Shown: in pieces, positions 1 to 12,700 of the stretch
Position numbering within the stretch: position 1 is the stretch's first letter
Layout: every line of letters begins with the position of its first letter
NCBI GenBank assembly: GCA_914767715.1
Contig: OU612065.1
Span: forward strand, 15,998,001-16,058,000
DNA length: 60,000 bases
Reading direction: 5' to 3'
From: Membranipora membranacea
Lineage: Eukaryota; Bryozoa; Gymnolaemata; Cheilostomatida; Membraniporidae
Made by a program: the position numbers and the translations under genes
Notes under the pieces: model-generated
Told to the model about the DNA's origin: nothing
Seen by the model: the letters and a program-made list of their open reading frames with translations, nothing else
The model's database searches: none

Positions 1-72
1 CTACTCTTACCAACTGACATCCCTCCTACTTCTTATGAAGAAGTTGTGATACCTCTGGTTATGAGGCAATAA
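1..72 (+). CDS. Possible 3' end of an upstream gene (partial)
   Basis: From base 1 an open frame runs 23 codons to a TAA at 70-72. It ends DIPPTSYEEVVIPLVMRQ. The proline/tyrosine-rich, acidic PPTSYEE stretch resembles cytoplasmic tails with PY-type motifs, and an AATAAA overlaps the stop (68-73). The reading is short and open on the left, so it could equally be noise. No function can be assigned. Confidence 0.25.
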   Translation, partial: LLLPTDIPPTSYEEVVIPLVMRQ

Positions 73-788
73 ACCTCAATGTGCACAAATACATTGCTCT
101 AACATAATTGGACAATTATTTGATATGGGCAAGAGAGCAGCCGCCTAAAAACACATGTAGCATTAGATCCTATAATTATATCTATTTATATCGAATTATC
201 CTAATGAAGTTAGTGATTGCGTAAAACAGAGACTACAAACCTGCTTTGCTTTACTATATACTATATAAGTCATACCAATGTAATTCTCTACCTGGGTTAA
301 ACCTTGGTTAAACCTAGGTAAGACGTGACCAAAGCTCTAGCTAGTTTAAAGATCTGCTCTTTCTCGTGAACTGGCATTGTGACTTCTGCCTACAGAGGAT
401 TCGTAGGCTCTTAGGTTCGTGACTGCTACTGTTCATGTTTGTTTTTGCTATAAGAAAAGAAGCCAGTGGTCGATAGCCTGATCTCGCTCATGGTAGCTTT
501 TCCTCACAATAAGCCAGACTACATTGGACATCACCTTACTTTTTGTCTGTGCATTGGCGCTGATACTTAGCTGCGAAGCCTGGTGACAGTCAAAGGCATC
601 ACAGGAGAAACGTCATCATCATTAATTCATCGCCATCACCAACTCGACACAGATATTCTTTGCAGCAGTTATAAGGAATTAAGTGAGCAAGAAGTAATTG
701 GTTCACTTCTCCTGACATCTCAGTTGGTGAATTGTACAGAACTACAACTCTTCAAAGCATATTTTTGATACCTCATACATAACCTAAG
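73..788. other. Upstream region of the SRCR receptor gene
   Basis: No convincing exon was found between the possible upstream stop and the proposed start codon at 789. A 61-codon open frame at 583-768 has no protein-like composition and I treat it as chance. A short internal repeat of the GGTTAAACCT type lies near 295-320. The promoter and 5' UTR of the downstream gene must lie here, but no TATA box or other core element stands out. Confidence 0.4.
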
Positions 789-3700
789 ATGACTTTCCAT
801 CATAAACGTTTACATGAAGACCCAGCTCCATTGTCAGTAAGTTGAGAACGGCTTTGATGCCTATACCGTTTTCTTTAGTACTCGTAGTGATCGATAGGCA
901 TTTTTAATCCAACTAGTTTAGTAACTACATGGCACTGGAGTAACTGTCGATAGTAAAAATACATGATTCGCACTCCACTATATAAAACAATTTCAAATCC
1001 TTGTATTAAATCGTTAATTAGCTGCTCTGCTGTTGACAAAAACTCTAGTTATTGCTTCTTTCATCAGTTTAATGACCTTGTCATTTTTTGGTTTCATTGA
1101 CCGAGGCGCTATGGGATTTATAGTATTGTCATTGCTCTCACCTCATCTACCATTGTTGATATATCTGTAATAATATGGCACCATATTTTTGCGTTGCGTT
1201 GGTCACGGGGACTAACACAACTCCATGCGCTTTCTCATGCTTTGCGCATGTACTATACTTCAACCATCCGATGCTAAGCTCTTGTTTTGGATACATATGA
1301 ACTTGTACTTGAGTTGAGAAGAAGAAAATACAGTCTTGACAAGTGGTGTGATGGCTACTAAGACAACCAGAGCCGTAAAATTTATTTCTAAGCATATCGT
1401 GTTTAATAGATCTAGTCGTGCTTTGCTAGCAGTTTTGTAAATGCATAGGCTGTCATGCCAATCTTTTTTAAACATCTTCCTGATAATTATTAAAAAGATT
1501 ATTACCGCATATGGACCACCCAACTCATTCAGTTGTTGTTGTGTCACTTGTTTTTCATTCTTAGCTCCGAGGAAAGAGTTGTAAAAGCTCACTATGTCTG
1601 TTACTGTATTACCCATTTTCAAACTTCTGATATTCTAGATTGTGAATCCTGTTTATGATGAGCATGCGGGTGACAACGAATCAATTGAGTTGAGAAGCAA
1701 AGGAGATGGTGCGAACAATAATAGAATCAAGTCACCAGCAACAAATGGAGATGTGAAAGTTACAGTAGATCCAGAAGAGTACCACCAGAATGGGACTCAT
1801 CTGACTTCATCTGAGCCAGCTGCGGGAGACACTCAGGCTAACGGCGTACACAACACAAACGGGGGCACAGTAGAACCTGTCTGGCTCAAGGGAACTGAGG
1901 TGAGAGCATAGATGAATTTTTTGTATATTCATTTTTTTACCTGTCACTTAACCTGTATAAAAGTACGGCATTTGATGGTTTTGATAGTTGCACTTTCTAA
2001 TAACTGAAGGTTACAGCTTGTAATAGTTTTCTCATCAAATCCAATTAATTTGTTGTAATGTGATCTTCAGACCGCTGACATTAGATTCATACGACCTGAG
2101 ATTTTTGTGGCATTTTTTATCTTTTTTCTTTATCAGCAGGCCATCACCTGTATGATTCATTCAACTTTTAAGTACCAACGTAATCAATGTTACTACTCAA
2201 ATACCACCGTACCTGGGTCTCCGGCAGGACTTATATTGGTTTTCGTTGCGACTCTATTAAATTTAAAACTCACTCCCAAAGTTTAGCAGCTTTCAGGGTT
2301 GATTAATAGGCCTATTCTAAATATAAATTTGAATGCTGACTGTGCCCTGATGACCTCTATAATCAACGTCAGTAAGTCCAGTGTACGTTTTTTGCTGCCA
2401 GATTAGATACATTAATGGTCATCGAATGACTATATCCTTACTTATTTAGGCTGTGATTTATGTATGAGCATCTGAATAATAGGCTGAATAGTGGTATATA
2501 CACACAGCTTGATCAATTTTCATTTAGCAATCAAACTTACAATATTGTGTTTATTATCTATTACGAGTATCTACTACTGTGGTACATATGTATATTTTCT
2601 AGCATCCCGCAGCTGTAAGTATCCTGCCCCATGTCCCCCTCAATTGGTTATATAAGTTACTATTATATGTTTATTTAGTCGAGGGGTGGTTTGGATGTTG
2701 GGTTTCACTCACACTATTACAAATATTTGTGATTGCTGTCGAACCCCGGTGTAGATAAATTCTGCTAACAATCTATGTGTCCCACCTTCTATAGGCCTAC
2801 TCTATGTCTGGATTATATAAGAGTGTGTTACCTGAGACTTTTCTCTATGGTCACTTGTATTACTAGTAACTAGTTGCTCTACAGTCCACACCTACCCAGC
2901 TCATTCCAAGAATGTGACCACAAACACAATTTATTCATAGGCACAAACGTCTCCTTTATCCAAACCACATCATGTCGCTAAGCTAATGCTGCCAAACCCA
3001 AATTCCGGAGAATACTTGCAACACAAAATTATCACTTCAGACATGTTCAATATCTGCTGTTCAGATGGTGGTGTGTCTATGAAGGGTGTACATCATCATG
3101 GTAACTGTTTGAAAACTAAAGATAGTGGTCAATTTTTTTCTGTATGCTTGCTAAAAAACAACTTCAATTCAATTTTGATCCAGGGAAACTCAATTTCTCA
3201 GAATTGCGTCCTTTTGATAATTTATAAATCTATCTCTCTCTCTCTTTTATCACAGAAACTTATTCAGCCTGGTGCTCTGACATTTGGACAGCATATAGCT
3301 AAGAGAAAAATAGCTGTTGCAGTTTTGTTGGTTGTGTTACTTGTAGCTATAGCTCTAGCCGCATACTTCATCTGTGAGCAAATTTTTGCTATCTAGCATT
3401 TCCTATTTTATCAGCACACATTGTTATGTTTTTATTCCTCAAATTAGTGTGTACATTTCACTCCGTGTAACGCTGTTTTGCTGACCTTTGATTGCGATCT
3501 ACCAATCAATGACAAAAGTTTTCGAAGTATTCCATAATTACCTGTTACTCTGGGTTACAAAAACATGCAGCATTGGCTAAATTTTTAAGTGTTACCTTTA
3601 ATGTTACCTTATTCAAAGTCATCACTCCTCATATATTGTGCTGCCTATGATGACTGCCTACTGGTAACCCACCGTTCAATTACATAGTTTTTCATGATCA

Positions 3701-6700
3701 TTTCAGATGCTCTAACTTCTAAAGATGTCAAGCCACACCCAAATGCTACTCTTCCTGAAGCAAGGAAAGGTAAGTGTAAAAATGTTACAAAAATATTACG
3801 TGTGATTTTTAAATATAATGCATCAACTCTGAATGCACAAAGTATTTGTGCAATGCTATACAAAGTGAGTACTGAAAGAGGCAGTCAAATGTTATTTTAG
3901 GCTTGCTCTTCCGTTGCCAGTGTTGCTAGTTTTTATGAGACATGGTAATAAAGGATTTGCCACCAACTGATAAATATTAAAAGCTGTTCAGCAAGGATAG
4001 TAAAGCACTAAATTAAGTTGCCTATTCTATAATCAAAGAACATCGAAACAAAAAACACAAAACTTACTGGAAATGACATGAAAAATTCTGGGTAGTGTAT
4101 CTACAAAAAGTGGATGGGACCTTTGAGGCTCAATAATGTCGGCGCACTGTTAGTTGTGGGATGGAGGTACAAATAAAGGCTAGTTTGACAGTAGCCAGCT
4201 GTCTATCTCTCAATCATCGCTGTGGGATGATAAATTGTGCTCATATATGGGATGAGCTGAGCCGTTTAACGGATCCTGGCCGGATGGCGTGATTTTACTA
4301 TCATAGCCAATCTGTCAGCAGGGTAATAACCTATCAGTGAGCTTGTCTTACTCAGTGGCCATCAGCAGGCCTGTCATTACAATCAAACCATACCTACTCG
4401 GCTGAGTGGTAAGGTGATCACGGCTAGCTTGTTGAAGGAAGTTATACTGATGGGAATCTTGTGGTTTTATTTTTGCTTTACTTTTATTTGTCAAACATCA
4501 ACAATTTCTACATTGGATTAATTCCAAACAAAGCAAATCAGCATGCTCTGGAATCCTGGATGCTGATGCATTTAATTAATCAAATGATCATTAAAAGAAT
4601 TCTCTCACAACCTCAAGTCCACTGTGACTGAGTAATTTGTTGGACCGCTTCGGCATGTGAGGTGGCGTATGTCTTCCATTATTGAACAACATTGTCAACA
4701 AATGCACACTTTGACTCCCAGCTTTATTTTGAGGACTTTAAACTGTCACCTGGTTTTTGTTACCGGACTTGTTTTTTTGTCCCCAGCTGATTGTGAGTGT
4801 TACATATTATTTTATTAATGAGTTGTAATGATCCAAAGGGCAGCTCATGATCTAGTGACCTTTTTGACATGCAGTAATTCAAAATAGGTTTGTGTCATTT
4901 GTGATGCAATATTTTTTTATCTGGTGGAATCATTAGAGCCTTTGGCTCATACAGGTGTTTTATTAAGTTGACCGGCTTGAAAGTCTAATTCTGAGCTGCA
5001 ATCATAGGGATCAAATTTTTGATAGGACATTCTCTCACATTTTAAATCAAAATAAAACTTTTTGAATAAGTAACTTCTAGGTCAGGTGGGAAGAGAGGAT
5101 GGGGGACAGTCCTGTCAAATATCAGGCTTTTCTTAAATGAACCTTTTGTTTTGACTTATTTACAACAACCTGTCTGAAAACTCATTTCATGGGTTCTGCT
5201 CTCACATCTCCCTTGTTATTTGTACTTTTATCTCAATTGTTGTATTTGGGTCAATGTCAAAACTGTAATAATATATCAACTATATGCTTACTGTTTATAG
5301 CTAACTATCATCATTTAACTGTTAGTTACTTCAACATCACTGTCCTTCAGACCAAGCAATCTGAACAATGAAAGTAATTTTGCAACGCTGTTTGTATACA
5401 CATTCACTGACTTCCACAGTTGCCACACGCGGATGGAATCTTTAATGGCAGTGTTTTATTGCTTTAGTCAGATATTTTTAACTTTTGATGCGCATATGAT
5501 GCCCATTGTCTCACAAAACTTGGTGTTCATATTTGAACTGGTTCCTTTTTAGTTAACATAATCAGTGTGGTATTTGAATTTTTTATGAAAACTTTGTGGA
5601 CAAAAATTCAGAGAAGAGTTCACCTTTCTCGAAGTGTTGATATTAATTTGATATTATTTGGCAAAACACCTTGAACTTGTTTGAAATGAGTATTTGGCCC
5701 TGGATTTTCATTTTTCTGCCTCATGTAAACACAAATTATAAACAAACTCCCTACATAGAAATATTCAACCCTATTATTTGTGTTACAAAGATCAACTAAA
5801 GTGGGATGAATTCTGTAACGTAACATGCATTTTGACCGAATTTTCCAGGAACAAGAAGATCAGAATGATTTCTATATTGGAACATATACCTCCTCTTTAG
5901 CCCTAGCTGTGGTTTGTGTTCGGTAATAGTCTACACCCTAGCGTAGTCTTACACCAAACCAACCAACAAAAGTGTGATTCAGTATATTTTTATTACTAAA
6001 CTGAATTTAGAGTCACACATTGTTTTTATCACCAGTAACGGTTAGGTTGTTTTACCGAACCGATCAGAACCTGCATTTTCCTGTTTTATGATCTCCTGTG
6101 ATGCTACTAGTAGAGAGAGCAAAGTTGTGGTGGAATGAAAAGGTATTCAGTCTACACAATGAGTTACTGTGTTGTATTGCTTGGGAAAATGCCAAAATAC
6201 CTGCATAGTCAGCTAACTCTTGACCACAATGTACTAATAATTCATTAAAGGGGATGGAAGGGCTTGTTTGTATTGAGGTTGACCAAAATACTGAGATTAC
6301 AATACTTGATTGAGAGTGGTATTTATGTCTGACCACAAATATCTCTCACGTTCTTCTCTAACGTGGTATCTTTGGCAGCGTATCAGCTGCTACAACAAAG
6401 ACTCTGCTGTTCTCCAAACCAGAATGAATCACTGCAAAGTGGAACGGCAACTAGATCTTGAGAGAGCCAAATTTGTTTTTGAAAAACTTACGCTTTGCTT
6501 CATGAAATATCAACAATAATTTTTTTTCCAATTGTAGATAATAAACATGAATTTAGATTGCTCAATGGGACTGATTCTGGCTCTGGGATCTTGCAAACTT
6601 CCCGTAATGACACCTGGATGAATATATGCTCTTCTGACTGGGACCATTTCTCTAAAATATGCAACGGACTCGGCTATCCAGGGTAGGTTTTCGATTGTAG

Positions 6701-9700
6701 ATTTGTGCACCCTGTACAGCAATAGGAGTTGTGTTTTCATACACAAAGAGAAGATGAGTCTGAACACAAACTAGAAATGCAATGTGATCAGGGAGGGTGG
6801 GATGTGATAAGTGAACGCCTTTAGTAAAGAAAATGATTTATGAGCTTTTTGAAAGTGAATGCAAGTCAATTTCGAATCAATTTATGTTATCCTTAGTTAT
6901 TAACGAACTGTATTTATTAATTGTCACTCAGAAGTCAGGAGACTCAAATATTTGATTATTATTTTTACCAGGCAAAACTCAACTTCTGTTTTACAACGGG
7001 CTGCTGGTTTAAATTATCCTTCAATCAGTCTGGGCTTTGACTGTGTTGTTGGTGATATACAAGATAAGAAATGTTCTCCCAAAGATATTGAGGGTACACT
7101 AACTAACGACTGTGCAGATGGTATTATCTGGCTAAACTGTAAATCAACTTCTGAGGGAGCTGATCCCGGACAGCTTGTGTCGGGAACCAGTACAACTGCA
7201 TCAAGTGAGTGAAAATTTTATTTGCTAGCAACACTGTCATTACTCAACTTTGTATCATATATAATAAAATCCTCAAGAACATATATAAAATAATAGATCA
7301 TACTGCAAAAAGTACCTAGCTTCACTGCTGCCATTGCTACTAGATATCAAACTTTCATACCATCATAATAATAGTCTATGGGTACCGATGATGCAAAGGA
7401 TATGAGTTGATTTGGACTGTATATTCTATAATATCCTTACACTTCCTGTTGACAGCTTCCTCCACGTCATCCAATACAACTCAGTACATGGAGGCAAACT
7501 CTAGCACCGCCATCAGCTCAACAACTAATGTCACAACTGCTAGCTCAATAACGACCGTACAGCAGATCAACAATACTACCAACGTGTCTGAAACCTCAAC
7601 ACAGGTGGTACCCAGTACCACTGTCACTGCGCCTTTGAACATAAGACTTGTAGGCTCATCAAAGGAGAACATGGGTAGGCTGGAGGTGAATTACAACGGT
7701 GTGTGGGGAACAGTGTGTGACGATTTGTGGAGCAACAATGATGCTCTTATTATCTGCCGACAGCTCAACTTCAGGTAACCATGTGGTAATTGAAGAAGCA
7801 TTTTCGTAATATGTGAGAGGCATTTATAACATCTGGTCTTGGGGAATTCTAGTTGTTTTGCCTGAAATGTATTGCATCCATCTATACCAGACTAGATTGA
7901 AATGAGAAGCTGTAAACTGTAGAGGCATGTGTGATTTGAAGGTGACCATTGGTATACAAAGTACACATGCACGTATAGGAGCCAATGTGTTGGCTCTGAT
8001 TGGTTGGAGGGTCTCCTCCCCATCCACCAATCAAACAACCTCCCTGCCAAACATTTTTCTCCTTATTGTGTTGAGCAAGGAGAACAGTACATAAATAGAC
8101 ATATTCTCTTCGCTAATCAAAACTACCCTGTGTTGGCTCTGATTGGCTACTGTTCTCCTCATTAAACACAATAAGGAAAAAGGTGTTTGGCGGGAAGTTC
8201 CTTGAATACTGCTGTAAGATTCTGAGTCCCAGAATAGCTGAGGAAACAAACTGGATTGTTTTGATATGTGTTATAGCCATCTAAACCCAATTATTTAATC
8301 ATTTTTTGTCTGATCAGCTTTCATGGTCCTGCAGTGGCGTATATTAGCAATCACGGCCCACGGATTTCCTTGAATGGCTGAATAGCTCAGTGTGTCTGCC
8401 TAATAATCACTGATAATAAGATTGTTGTGGGTTCAAATCCCATCAAGGTCAGTTTTTTTTCAAATGGGTGCTTTATAACTGGAGCATTTTTACCGTAATC
8501 TTCTACTGCTATTGAGTTGTTTTCTGAAAGTACCCAACAGCTCAGTGAGCTATTGAAATACCTCTCTGCTTGCACTATTTTGCTACCGATATGCAAAAAT
8601 TTCCGTGGTGGGAGGGCGCCCCTCCCACACCCTCCCCGCCACGCCTACGGCGTGTGGATCGGGCTGCGCCCGCTCATTATGCTCATCTCTAAAAAGTCAG
8701 TGAGTGAAATTTTTTAGAATATACGCCCCTGTGGTCCTGCCAACAAATTTCATCATTTGACTTATTTTTTACTGGTGCAATCATTTATTCAACATGATAA
8801 CCTATATCCTCTAATTGAAAAGTATTCTCAATCCATGATATCATGATATATCCTTTCTCTGTGATGATATGCTCTATGCGAACCTGCAGTAATGTATCAT
8901 TAAAAGCGAGCAGAAGCTCCCAAAATGGACTCTCTCAGATGTAAAGAAGTATGAGTACATCATGCCAACAGCAAGATTACCAGCGGTCTCTTTCACTCTC
9001 CTTATTACGATACTGTTACGCATATCATTATTAGCTGATGATAACAAACTCTCTGACTATTTATCATCAAAATTGAAAGAAAATGATTTCTGCGACTGCT
9101 TCATTGTGTGCACAATAAACAGAAACATACTTGTATTCATATGTTTATGATGTATAAGATCCAGTATTTGACACTGTGTATTGGTTTTGGGCTGTTTTGT
9201 TTTTATTTAGATTTCAAACTGACACTCTGTTAATACTAAATAAACTTCAGATGTGTCATGATTCATGTTTTAGTGGCGTTCTGACATATCATATAAAACA
9301 TCCACCCAGTGCTCTAACTGCTGCCTCTCCAGATCAGCCCATTCTGCTGACAAAAGTGAACTGTGGTGGTGAGGAGACTAACCTCGGTCAGTGTGGGTTT
9401 GATCTGTTCAGTAACAGCGGTGCTCTTACTTGTCATCACAATGAGGATGTCGTGCTGTCATGTATTGCACCAGGTAGGTCGGGTCCGCAAGTCATAATTA
9501 GAAGTTTTTATTGGCAGGCTGTTCTGGGCAGAGCAAACATTCATGCAATATTTGAAAGTTGTAAATGGTAAGGATAATTCTTCATTGAATGCGACAAGTT
9601 TCCGTTCCTAATCGAGATTTGGAACCTCTCAATAAAAGATATGGTGTGAATCAGTCAATTGGGTGTTTGCTAATGTAATGCCACAAACTCGCAATGCGGC

Positions 9701-12700
9701 CGTCTGAGCACTTAGACTCGGTGTGAATATGAACAGCTATGGTAGAGACACGGGGGTCAGCAAATATCAACTTTCTATACACTGTTTGAAAGCTACCGAG
9801 CTACTGATCGCTAAGAGCTCATCAGAAATGTGATTGGATGACGTTGCGTCATTTTATAAAGGAAATGAGTCCGAAAAGGCTGTTTTTAGCAAAAGGGATG
9901 GCGAAGATAATTTGAATGCTAGAAATTTCAAAACAGGTTATATTTATTCTTAGAGGTATAGTTCATCCTTATTTTTGGTTGAAAATAATATATGATGCCC
10001 CCAAAGTGGCTTTTTACGTCACGTCATGATGTGAGTGATTTTTTAAATTTGAGGAAATAATGGAAAATTTTAAGCAACGATTTGAGATAGATTTAATGCC
10101 AACAGAAAATGGCACTGCGTATCAGTTTTTCTCGAATAGCGCACCACAGAATGCCCAAAACAACCAATTTGAGGGGTTTTTAGGTGTTTTTGGGCATTCT
10201 GTGGTGCGCAATTCGGGAAAACTGGTAGGCAGTGCTATTTTATGTTGGCATTTCCTGTTTGTACTATGCTTAATCAAAGCGGCTTCGTATGTGACAATTT
10301 TCAAAAATAATTTTTCTGGCCTAAGTAATGGTCTTTTTGACTGCATGTTTGGGGTTATGGAAAAATGACGCCACATGTATCTACCTTTGATGGTCTGTGC
10401 TGATCTTGATAAATTTTTTATACTGCTGAAAATTGGAGTGTGTGTCATTTAATCAGTCCTTCAGCAGAAAATAGCAAAGAATTTGGTCATTACTAATTTA
10501 ATCTATCTATCTCAAATTGTTGCTTAAATTTTACATTATTTCCTCAAATTTAAAAAATCACTCGCATCATGACGTGACGTAATAAGCCACTTTGGGCGCA
10601 TCATATATTATTTTCAACCAAAAATAAGGATGAACTATACCTCTAAGAATAAATATAACCTGTTTTGAAATTTCTAGCATTCAAATTAGCTTAGCCATCC
10701 TCTTTGCTAAAAACAGCCTTTTCGGCCTCATTTCCTTTATAAAATGACGCAACGTCATCTAATCACATTTCTGATGAGCTCTTAGCAATCAGTAGCTCGG
10801 TAGCTTTCCAACGGTGTATAGAAAGTTGATATTTGCTGACCCCCGTGTCTCTACGTTAATGCTTGCGAAAAATTGATCACCATAAAACCTGTGTACTCTT
10901 TGTATCACACAGAGCCACCAACCATTCCAGATACACCTTCTGAAGTCACTACAACTGAAGCAGTGATAACATCTACATCTAATCCAACCACAACTATAAC
11001 ACCAACTACAACAACCATACCTACAACAGTTACTACTCTACCGCCTTCTACCACAACCACAGCGCTATCATTCCAGAACAATGCCACAGCCTACATAGAT
11101 TCATACGGAAGGGTAAGAAATAAGACCTCTGTTGAGCAATACACCATTAACACCAACTCACCCACTACTAAAATTATATCTGTTCCCTCTACTCCCTCGA
11201 GTTTCACACACCCAGCAACATCAGACGAGACTTCACGTCTATACCTATCCCTGTCTTCTTTGTCTTCCGAATCCACCTCAATAAGTGAAATAGATATTGA
11301 TACTTCAGTTCAACCTATCACAGACCAGCCTTCATCATCTGCGCTGCATCTCTCTACAACTGGCCAGTTATTACCTGACTCATCCACAATCCAGTCTCAA
11401 AGCAGCAGTCCTGTTCATGCATATATGACATCCTTTCCACCCGCTTCTGCCTCACTTAAACTGCAAACAACTGATACATATACCTCACAAGGAAGCAACG
11501 ACATGAGGGAATTGTCATCTCCCCAAGTCACTTACACTAGCATCCCTGCTGCTTCGAAAATGCCTACTAACACTTCACCTCTTGCAAACTCTAAAGTGTC
11601 TTTTTTCGATGACAGCATTACAGCATTTATCTATCCGCATGAAAAAGTAAGTTGGTTGCATGTTTCGGTCTTACCTTATCAACCGTGTTTCTATGATTCA
11701 AAGTTTTTTTAAATTATATACATGAAAATTAAAATAAATAAATTGATCATGTTCGCAGCTAGGAGGATAACTGAATAAAATGTATGGTTATGACCCATCT
11801 ACAAAGCATGGTGCCTGTTAGTTTAAGCATTTAAACTGTGTTGGGATAGCTGGTAATAGCATTCCATTATTAACCACTTTCCCAAGTGGTTGATAATGGA
11901 GTAGTTGACCGCCAATAAAAGTGCAAAAAAGAAGTTTACTACTACCATATGGCTACCATATGGCTACCAGCTATCCTGACACAGTTTAAGCATTTGAACT
12001 AGGTGTCTGTTCATGACAATCAAGTTTGGCCTTGTGGGCACAGCTAAAAACCGTACTCAGTAGTAGTAAGTGGTCATATCAGACTTTTGATATGATATGT
12101 AGATGAGACTGCCTACTATTCTGTTGTCTATTACTCTGATCATTATTTTACAGCCACAGCCAAATAAGGGTATACTTGTGGTGCAGATGAATGGTTTAAA
12201 GTATGTCGTATGTGAAACTGACTGGTCTAATGAAAATGCATTGGTCGCCTGCAGAATGGCTGGATATAGGTAATAATTGTCACTTATATTCACGATCTGT
12301 TATATTGTTAAAAAAAAGTCACAAGTACTTAATCATTGTGAGCAAGTAGTGTTAGGTGAGGCAGGCAGGAAACGCCTCTCCTATAATGCTGATATAAGGT
12401 TGCCTAAAAAATTTGCTATTGAATAATCCATGTCAGATTCAGCTCATTTTGTGATTCGTTTTGCCTTTGGTTATAAACACTTTTTGAGGCTAACTTGTAC
12501 ACCAATCCACTAGGCCAAGTCGTTGCACCAATTGCACTAGGGTAAGCTTACACCACCCGATCTGATGTTTCTTCACACCCTCAAAGATATCTGCCTGCCA
12601 AATCATTTTTTCTCAATTATGGCCCTGCCTGAGATTTCCGTTTTTTTACTTTTAGCGAGTTGATAAATAAACATGACATTGATGATGAATATGGTGTGGT

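Noticed and set aside
583-768. Open frame before the SRCR gene, considered as its first exon
   Set aside because: No donor in the right phase; the ATG exon at 789-836 has a strong donor and fits exon 2 exactly.
2986-3255. Upstream extension of the transmembrane exon frame
   Set aside because: A good acceptor ends at 3255 in phase with the previous exon. The extension is low-complexity, unlike the rest of the protein.
8387-8596. Minus strand frame containing LMGFEPTTI
   Set aside because: This string is a familiar by-product of translating the B box of tRNA-derived repeats; it is part of the tRNA-like unit in the hAT MITE.
9251-9273. First acceptor candidate (ACTTCAG ending 9250) for the second SRCR2 exon
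   Set aside because: In the phase set by the upstream exon it leads to a stop after 11 codons. The AG ending at 9273 restores the frame and gives the expected SRCR continuation.
10060-10448. Overlapping open frames of about 100 codons on both strands
   Set aside because: They lie within the palindromic foldback element and mirror each other; no coding character or splice support.
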